DNA from: Candidatus Poribacteria bacterium
GTDB lineage: Bacteria > Poribacteria > WGA-4E > PCPOR2b
Length of the DNA: 8,551 nt
Assembly: GCA_027296925.1 (NCBI GenBank)
Contig: JAPUIP010000731.1
Coordinates: 1-8,551 of the forward strand
Direction: 5' to 3'
In this document: piece after piece, positions 3,452-8,551 of the stretch
Layout of the letters: every line of letters begins with the position of its first letter
How positions within the stretch are numbered: the first letter of the stretch is position 1
Notes under the pieces: model-generated
What the model was told of the DNA's origin: nothing
What the model saw: only the letters and a program-made list of their open reading frames with translations
Database searches by the model: none
Translations under genes and position numbers: made by a program

Positions 3452-5923
3452 ATGTCAAACGAGCAACTATTTGACGATCCAGAAATGTTAGAGTCATTTT
3501 TGATGGAGGCCGATGAAATCGTCGAGAAGCTCGATGATGATCTGGTCACTCTGGAAACGCAACCGGATGATCTGGAGCTGTTGGATGCGATCTTTCGGAG
3601 TGTCCATACGCTTAAGGGGATGTCCGGCTTTTTAGGATTTACTCAACTGGTCCAATTGGCACATGAAACAGAAAGCGTGCTGGATCGAGTGCGCAAACAA
3701 GAGTTAAGCGTAGACCCCGACCTCATAGACGTCATCCTAGAAGCAATCGATCTGATTAAGGTCCTTCTTGAAGATATTCGATCACAAGAAATCCAGACCC
3801 ACGATATGTCGGAGATTTCCGCAAAACTTGAGCATCTGATGACAGATTCGGACGCGGCACCCGCCGTAGAAACAAGCGAGGAAGAGGAAGCAGACGCAGA
3901 GGCGGTAGCGAGTGAATCATCAGGCGCCCCATTGTCTCCACTTCAATGGCTACAGCAGCAAGGCGAAACCTCGATCGGTCAGGCACCGGAACCCGTTATG
4001 GAATCATCCCCGGAAACGTCCAGTTCACCAGATTTATCTCTGTCTGATATGGAGGTATCCGCAGTTACCAATGTCACTGTTGAGGAAATTGCGCAAGCCC
4101 TTGGCATTACCCAGGAACCAACAACTGAATCCGGCGCCCCTCAAATGGATTCGCAGGACGAAACTCCGATTGACTTTGATGCGATCTTTGTGACTGAAAT
4201 TGACGCTGAGGAACTCGGTAACATCGACGACATTGATACGGCAGGCCATGAATCCCAGGAACGTGCTGATGACATTTTGCAGACGACGGGGGCCACATTA
4301 CCGGAAGCGTCCAGTTCCCCCGATTTATCTCTGTCTGATATGGAGGTATCCGCAGTTACCAATGTCACCGTTGAGGAAATTGCGCAAGCCCTTGGCATTA
4401 CTGAGGAACCAGCAACTGAACCCGGCGCCATTCAGATAGATTCGCAGGGCGAAACTCCGATTAACTTTGATGAGATCTCTGTGACTGAAATGGCCGCTGA
4501 GGAAATCGGTGACATCGACGACATTGAGGCGGGAGATGCCCATGAAGCCCAGGAACGCGCCACCGACATTGTACAGGCGACAAAGCCTACATTTGGCGAT
4601 GGAGAATCTGATGCCAAGACCGGGAAGTCGACTCAACCTGCAGTTCAAGCGTCTAAAGCTAAAGCAGCCGAATTTTTACAATCAGCCATGGCGCAAGGTA
4701 AACCGAGCGCCGGAGGTATCAGACCAGAAACGGCAAGTACGACAATTCGTGTGGATGTCAAGCGGTTGGAAGAAATGATGAATCTGATTGGGGAATTAGT
4801 CCTCGAAAGAAACCGCTTGCTGAAACTGAATAAAGACTTTGAACAGAAATTGAACCTGGCCACATTTGAAGCGGAACTGTCGGAAAATTCTGAACGGCTC
4901 AATCGTTTGACGACGGACCTGCAGCAATCGATTCTGAGCATACGCATGTTACCTATTGGCAGCGTGTTTAAGAAATTTCCGCGCATTGTGCGGGACATCG
5001 CTCGCGATCTGAATAAAGAAGTAAAACTATCCTTGTCGGGCGAAGACACGGAATTGGACAAGACCATCGTGGATGTCATCAGCGAACCTTTAGTCCATCT
5101 GATTCGGAACTCGGTTGATCACGGACTCGAAACGCCAGAAGAGCGGGAAGCGGCGGGCAAACCCAGGCAAGGAAATGTCTGGCTTTCTGCCTCGCATGCC
5201 GGCAATCAGATCATCATTGAGATCGTGGATGATGGCAAAGGTATTGATGAAAAAGTCATCGGTGCGAAAGCGGTTGAAAAGGGGATTGTCACTCCGGAGC
5301 AACTCGCAGAAATGTCTCATAATGACATTCTCGATCTGATTTTTATACCGGGCTTTAGCACCGCTACGCAGGTGAGCAAGCTTTCCGGGCGCGGTGTTGG
5401 CATGGATGTTGTGCGGACAACCGTCAGGAATTTCAACGGCTCGATCGATCTGGAAAGTCAGCTTGGCAAAGGAACCCACATCTCACTGAAGCTTCCGCTC
5501 ACGCTTGCAATCATTCAAGGACTCGTCGTGAAGGTCGGCAAAGAGACATTTGCGATTCCTCTCTCTTCCGTCATTGAAACTGTTCGGATTCGGGCGGAGG
5601 ATATTCAAATGATGAAGCAGCGGGAAGTGTTGGATCTACGGAATCAGACATTACCCTTAGTCCGTTTAAGAGAGGTCTTGAAATGCTCGCCTGCGGATGA
5701 ACCTGAGCGCCAAAATACCGATACGTCTTATGTTGTCGTTCTCGGCGTCGCTGAACAACATGTGGGCGTCATTGTCGATAGCTTAATTGGTGAGGAAGAG
5801 ATTGTTGTCAAAGCATTAGGCCATTACCTGGGAAATGTCCACGGAATCGCTGGAGCAACCATTATGGGAGATGGGCGTCCGGCGCTCATACTGGAAGTTT
5901 CCGCGCTCATGAGCGGGTATTGA
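3452..5923 (+). CDS. cheA: CheA, chemotaxis histidine kinase
   Basis: CheA autophosphorylates in response to receptors and feeds CheY and CheB. From ATG 3452 it has 823 residues. The HPt (P1) domain at about 5-130 carries phospho-accepting H52 in SVHTLKG. An acidic linker of nearly 300 residues (about 132-428) contains two tandem copies of a 97-residue unit and no recognisable P2 domain. P3 dimerisation helices lie at about 434-500. The P4 ATPase has N-box HLIRNSVDHG (N553), G1 VDDGKG (593-597), F-box IFIPGFSTA and G2 GRGVGMDVV. The CheW-like P5 runs from about 680 to the end. An in-frame ATG at 3434 has only AGG three bases upstream, while AGAGGA (3438-3443) is 8 bases from ATG 3452, so the shorter start is preferred. 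All catalytic boxes are intact. The linker is far longer than in E. coli CheA (654 residues in total) and holds the protein's only unusual sequence. Confidence 0.96.
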   Translation: MSNEQLFDDPEMLESFLMEADEIVEKLDDDLVTLETQPDDLELLDAIFRSVHTLKGMSGFLGFTQLVQLAHETESVLDRVRKQELSVDPDLIDVILEAIDLIKVLLEDIRSQEIQTHDMSEISAKLEHLMTDSDAAPAVETSEEEEADAEAVASESSGAPLSPLQWLQQQGETSIGQAPEPVMESSPETSSSPDLSLSDMEVSAVTNVTVEEIAQALGITQEPTTESGAPQMDSQDETPIDFDAIFVTEIDAEELGNIDDIDTAGHESQERADDILQTTGATLPEASSSPDLSLSDMEVSAVTNVTVEEIAQALGITEEPATEPGAIQIDSQGETPINFDEISVTEMAAEEIGDIDDIEAGDAHEAQERATDIVQATKPTFGDGESDAKTGKSTQPAVQASKAKAAEFLQSAMAQGKPSAGGIRPETASTTIRVDVKRLEEMMNLIGELVLERNRLLKLNKDFEQKLNLATFEAELSENSERLNRLTTDLQQSILSIRMLPIGSVFKKFPRIVRDIARDLNKEVKLSLSGEDTELDKTIVDVISEPLVHLIRNSVDHGLETPEEREAAGKPRQGNVWLSASHAGNQIIIEIVDDGKGIDEKVIGAKAVEKGIVTPEQLAEMSHNDILDLIFIPGFSTATQVSKLSGRGVGMDVVRTTVRNFNGSIDLESQLGKGTHISLKLPLTLAIIQGLVVKVGKETFAIPLSSVIETVRIRAEDIQMMKQREVLDLRNQTLPLVRLREVLKCSPADEPERQNTDTSYVVVLGVAEQHVGVIVDSLIGEEEIVVKALGHYLGNVHGIAGATIMGDGRPALILEVSALMSGY
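4010..4594 (+). repeat. Tandem duplication within cheA (two units of about 291 bases)
   Basis: Unit 1 (4010-4300, residues 187-283) is followed directly by unit 2 (4301-4594, residues 284-381), which has one extra codon. The first 102 bases of the units differ at only 5 positions, and 4 of these are silent, so 33 of 34 residues are identical (PExSSSPDLSLSDMEV and TVEEIAQALGIT). The following 41 residues (to IDDI) differ at 13 positions but keep the ETPI-FD, VTE and EE-G-IDDI pattern. The units are acidic and lie in the linker between P1 and P3, where CheA proteins usually carry P2, the docking domain for CheY and CheB. Confidence 0.9.
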
Positions 5924-6024
5924 TGAGGCCAAGTGAAGTTGTATACCAGCGGTTTGATCCAAGTCAATCGCTTGAATCCAGTCAGGGTCTTGCTTCCTTC
6001 CCAGCACGATACGTTTCAGTCTGA
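5923..6024 (+). CDS. Possible 33-residue ORF overlapping the cheA stop
   Basis: The cheA TGA (5921-5923) overlaps an ATG at 5923-5925 as TGATG, opening a 33-codon frame that ends in TGA at 6022-6024 (peptide start MRPSEVVYQRFDPSQ, end ARYVSV). TGATG is a common layout for translational coupling, but there is no clear Shine-Dalgarno sequence in the end of cheA. A weak hairpin (AGCG, TTGA / TCAA, CGCT, 5948-5972) lies inside. The product is unrecognised. It is listed because it fills most of the 159-base gap before cheR, and it may be a chance frame. Confidence 0.2.
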   Translation: MRPSEVVYQRFDPSQSLESSQGLASFPARYVSV

Positions 6025-6082
6025 GTGGGAACGTGGTTTTCGGCGCTCTGCGTTGTTACCGCTAATCCGAATGGGAAGATAA

Positions 6083-6931
6083 ATGAGCAACCCTAAAATC
6101 TCGATTGAAGAATTTGTGAAATTCCGGGATCTGATCTATGATGCCTGCGGCATATTCTTTGCCAATAATAAGAGGTATTTCCTGGAGGCGCGGATTACGC
6201 CACGTCTGCAGATCCATGGGTTCTCAAGCTTTGGGGAATATTATCGCCTCATTGCCCATGGCTCGCGGGGCAAGGAAGAAGCGAGAAAGTTGCTTGATTC
6301 TATAACAACTCATGAGACTTCCTTCTTTCGTGAGATGCCTCAATTCCAGGCGTTAAAGTCTGAGATTTTTCCGAAGCTCATCGCGGAAAAACAGTCGGGG
6401 ATTAAACGAATTCGGATTTGGAGCGCAGCATGCTCATCTGGAGAAGAACCGTATACAACGGCAATGTTGCTCAGCGAGGATCCGACTTTAAGCAAGCCGC
6501 CGTGGCAGGTCGAATTAATCGGTACGGATCTGAGTGAGACGATTCTCGCCCGTGCCCAGAAAGGAATTTATAGCGAATATGCGCTACGCAACACCCCAGC
6601 GCCCTATAAATTGAAATACTTTGCAAAAGTCGGGTACGAATATCATATTAAAAATCAATTGCGTCAAAGGGTTCAATTTTCTCAACTCAACCTTTGCGAC
6701 GCTGTGAAGATGAAATCCATGCGAGGGTTTGATCTCATTTTTTGTAGAAACACGTTAATCTATTTTGATTTTAGATCAAAAACGCGGGTTGTGGAAGACC
6801 TGTGCAATAGCCTTGTGCCGGGGGGGTATCTGTTTCTCAGTATGACGGAGTCGCTATTCGGTGTTAGCGATCGATTTCGCACGACTCGATTGGCAGGGAC
6901 GGTTCTCTACCAGAAAGTTGTTGAACCGTGA
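6083..6931 (+). CDS. cheR: CheR, receptor-glutamate methyltransferase
   Basis: CheR uses S-adenosylmethionine to methylate glutamates of chemoreceptors, opposing CheB in adaptation. The 282-residue protein has the helical N-terminal domain (about 5-80), the conserved TTHETSFFRE segment (75-84), the SAM-binding loop SAACSSGEEPYT (114-125), the acidic GTDLS strand end (D149), and CRNTLIYFD (221-229), which is CRNVLIYF in most relatives. The length is usual for a stand-alone CheR, with no TPR extension. The start ATG at 6083 has a modest GGGAAG site 7 bases upstream. The gene lies 159 bases after cheA and 216 before cheY. All expected catalytic and cofactor motifs are present, so it should be functional. 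Confidence 0.96.
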   Translation: MSNPKISIEEFVKFRDLIYDACGIFFANNKRYFLEARITPRLQIHGFSSFGEYYRLIAHGSRGKEEARKLLDSITTHETSFFREMPQFQALKSEIFPKLIAEKQSGIKRIRIWSAACSSGEEPYTTAMLLSEDPTLSKPPWQVELIGTDLSETILARAQKGIYSEYALRNTPAPYKLKYFAKVGYEYHIKNQLRQRVQFSQLNLCDAVKMKSMRGFDLIFCRNTLIYFDFRSKTRVVEDLCNSLVPGGYLFLSMTESLFGVSDRFRTTRLAGTVLYQKVVEP

Positions 6932-7147
6932 TTCCCTTGAGCGGATTGGTACGCCGCCATACATATTTTGGCGAATGATGTCATCGTCAAATGGGTAGCC
7001 CCTGTGGTCTCCGGATTAAGGGCATTCATCTCTCAACGGAAGTTCACTCGGTCCATCAATCCCTAGGATTTGCTCGCTGTGACGTGGCCAGGGTCACGGC
7101 AATTTCAATGCATCAATTTTAATGTTGAAAATTATCAGGAGGTTATC
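6932..7147. other. cheR-cheY gap with a small inverted repeat
   Basis: These 216 bases hold no supportable gene. GTGAC (7079-7083) and GTCAC (7093-7097) form an inverted repeat with 9 bases between, centred about 60 bases before the cheY start, where an operator could lie. I found no convincing -35/-10 pair. The AGGAGG at 7137-7142 belongs to cheY. Confidence 0.3.
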
Positions 7148-7540
7148 ATGAAGGTTCTTGTGGTTGACGACTCCCGCACCATGCGGCGGATGATCATTAA
7201 GCATTTGACTCAATTGGGTATCGATGAAGTCGTTGAAGCCGGCGATGGTGAGCAAGCCCTGTTAGAATTGGTCAAGGTTTACAAAGTGAAAGAAAAGATA
7301 GATCTGATCTTGACGGACTGGAATATGCCGACAATGACAGGACTGGATTTTGTCAAAGCGGTGCGTCAACGCACTGTTTTGGATAAGGTGCCCATTATCA
7401 TGATCACAACGAACAATACCAAAGCGGATGTGGTGGCTGCTGTTGGTGTGGGCATCAACAATTATATCACAAAGCCATTTACACCAGATACGCTTCGTGA
7501 GAAAATCGTGGACACCTTGAAAAAGTTTCATGGGATTTAG
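7148..7540 (+). CDS. cheY: CheY, single-domain response regulator
   Basis: CheY carries the phosphate signal from CheA to the motor or other motility apparatus. The 130-residue product is a lone receiver domain. D7/D8, phospho-acceptor D57 (LTDWNMP), T87 and K109 are in place, as is Y106; D57, T87, Y106 and K109 even fall at the E. coli numbers. After T87 the usual T/S-A/S-E is replaced by TNNT, so the position equal to E. coli E89 is N89, a site known to affect the dephosphorylation rate. The start is ATG 7148, 5 bases after a perfect AGGAGG. The frame is open upstream to an ATG at 7070, but that would add 26 residues unlike any receiver domain. It is probably the main output of CheA in this cluster and the substrate of CheX. 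Confidence 0.95.
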   Translation: MKVLVVDDSRTMRRMIIKHLTQLGIDEVVEAGDGEQALLELVKVYKVKEKIDLILTDWNMPTMTGLDFVKAVRQRTVLDKVPIIMITTNNTKADVVAAVGVGINNYITKPFTPDTLREKIVDTLKKFHGI

Positions 7541-7542
7541 TC

Positions 7543-7596
7543 GGAGGAGGGAGCGCCTTGAGTTCAGTTTATAAATCCAACAGCGGGCCAATCTGA
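7543..7596 (+). other. Orphan ribosome-binding site with a 12-codon frame
   Basis: Just after the cheY stop lies an excellent Shine-Dalgarno sequence, GGAGGAGGGAG (7543-7553). It is 7 bases (from its second GGAGG) before a TTG at 7558. That frame (TTG AGT TCA GTT) ends in TGA at 7594-7596 after 12 codons. It may mark a gene that once followed cheY and was lost, or a short leader peptide for the cyclase gene. The rest of the gap to 7811 holds no gene I can support. Confidence 0.25.
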
Positions 7597-7811
7597 CCTA
7601 CTCGAAATTGAGGTCTAAAAAGTAGTAGATAGAACCTTAATGGATGCCAATCTGTTAGATTTGAGGAGTTTTAGAAAATTCTCCATCCCTTCCCATCTTA
7701 TCAGATGTCCTTTGAGGAAATTCTTGTCCCTTCCTACTCGTCGCGAATCTGACAGCGTGTCGCGGCCAGTTTACTGACTTCGTTTAACATATAGGTAAAA
7801 GGAGCGTACAG

Positions 7812-8551
7812 GTGATTGGGAAACGAAAGCAAGACATCACACATTTAACGGCTGATTCTCCTACTCAGATTGATCTGCCGTACGCCGATAACCGCGACTT
7901 GGGTGCGATTGTTGTTAAAACGAAGGATATTATTTCCACGCTGTTCGAAGCCATTGGGCGTTCTACAGAAAACAGCGAGAAACTCGACAGTGAAACGTTT
8001 AAGGTAAAGTTGGATCAGAACCTCGCTTGGTTAAGGAAAGCGAACGATGTCCAGGAACTCACTGAAATTGAAGAGACCATTAAAAAATTGATCTTTCGCC
8101 AGCACGAAGCGGAGAGAATCTATCGCCAAAATCGGTATGCAGAGTTTTCCAAAATTGTAGAGACTTTAATGGAAGGGGTTAATGAAATCGCGAGTGAGAA
8201 TCATCAATTCAACAATCAATTCGATGTGAGCCTGTCTGAGTTTGATCGTGTTGCTGAATTAGATGACCTCAAGCAGATTCGACAGCGGATTTCTCAGGTC
8301 GTTACCGTAACTAAAAAGGTATTGCAGCAAAAACGGCACCAAGACAGTGAGAAGCGCATAGAACTGTCAAAAAAGATTGAAGCACTTGAAACCCAACTAC
8401 AGCAAGCCACAGAGGAAACACTCATTGATGGGTTAACCAAAGTGGCGAACCGTCGGGGATTTGATCAACGTATCCGAGAAGCAGCCAAACGCAGTCAGAC
8501 CCTGGAACACGGCTTTGGGCTGGTGTTATTTGATGTTGATCACTTCAAGAC
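7812..8551 (+). CDS. Diguanylate cyclase with N-terminal helical region (3' partial)
   Basis: The product should make cyclic di-GMP from two GTP. Only the first 246 residues are inside the window. Residues 1-200 are predicted largely helical, charged and soluble, with no membrane segment or signal peptide; residues 177-203 (SEKRIELSKK, ALETQLQQ) look like the coiled coil that commonly leads into a GGDEF domain. The GGDEF domain begins at about 204 with the standard DGLTKVANRRGFD (206-218), and FDVDHFK (240-246) includes the first metal-binding aspartate, D241. The GGDEF active-site signature itself is beyond the edge, so activity cannot be judged. The start is GTG 7812, 7 bases after AAAAGGAG (7797-7804). 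The 200-residue N-terminal region is not a domain I recognise and may be the sensor or oligomerisation part. It stands 271 bases after cheY in the same direction. Confidence 0.9.
   Translation, partial: MIGKRKQDITHLTADSPTQIDLPYADNRDLGAIVVKTKDIISTLFEAIGRSTENSEKLDSETFKVKLDQNLAWLRKANDVQELTEIEETIKKLIFRQHEAERIYRQNRYAEFSKIVETLMEGVNEIASENHQFNNQFDVSLSEFDRVAELDDLKQIRQRISQVVTVTKKVLQQKRHQDSEKRIELSKKIEALETQLQQATEETLIDGLTKVANRRGFDQRIREAAKRSQTLEHGFGLVLFDVDHFK

Noticed and set aside
3912..4439. Forward frames overlapping the cheA linker in another phase
   Set aside because: They arise from the tandem repeat read out of frame; both give the same SLLRKLRKPLAL-like sequence because the DNA is duplicated.
7070..7147. 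Upstream ATG for cheY at 7070
   Set aside because: The extra 26 residues do not belong to a receiver domain, and a perfect AGGAGG precedes the ATG at 7148.
1..8551. CRISPR array, tRNA, rRNA, integrase or transposase genes
   Set aside because: No spaced direct-repeat array, tRNA-like cloverleaf or mobile-element protein signature was seen anywhere in the window.

Overview
The window is a single-strand (+) chemotaxis signalling cluster from a bacterium of moderate GC content. The gene order is PilZ protein, cheB, cheW, cheX, cheA, cheR, cheY, then a diguanylate cyclase gene cut off by the right edge. A short C-terminal fragment of an unrecognised gene lies at the left edge. CheA, CheW, CheR, CheB and CheY together with a CheX-type phosphatase point to a motile or surface-responsive environmental bacterium outside the enteric type, which uses CheZ instead of CheX. 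No rRNA, tRNA or phage gene is present, so I do not assign a phylum.

Layout: 3-140 end of an unknown gene; 141-280 a promoter region with two copies of a CAATATATTG palindrome; 281-715 PilZ protein; 708-1826 cheB, overlapping pilZ by 8 bases; 1827-1899 a spacer in which a hairpin sits exactly between a strong Shine-Dalgarno sequence and the cheW start; 1900-2406 cheW; 2455-2949 cheX; 2950-3451 a 502-base gap packed with inverted repeats; 3452-5923 cheA; 6083-6931 cheR; 7148-7540 cheY; 7541-7811 a gap with an orphan ribosome-binding site; 7812-8551 diguanylate cyclase (5' part).

How the genes work together: CheA (histidine kinase, coupled to receptors by CheW) passes phosphate to CheY and CheB. 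CheX removes it from CheY-P. CheR and CheB methylate and demethylate receptors for adaptation. The cluster is bracketed by c-di-GMP genes: a PilZ protein with an intact binding motif translationally overlaps cheB, and a diguanylate cyclase follows cheY. This suggests that second-messenger signalling is wired to this chemosensory array. No receptor (MCP), CheC, CheD or flagellar gene is visible here.

The least ordinary features are: (1) CheA has an unusually long acidic linker between its phosphotransfer and dimerisation domains. It contains a recent tandem duplication of about 97 residues in place of a recognisable P2 domain. (2) The cheW ribosome-binding site appears to be split by a 29-base palindrome. 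(3) The cheX-cheA gap holds at least four hairpin-forming elements, including an imperfect inverted repeat of about 130 bases. (4) Paired palindromes about 52 bases apart lie at the pilZ promoter.
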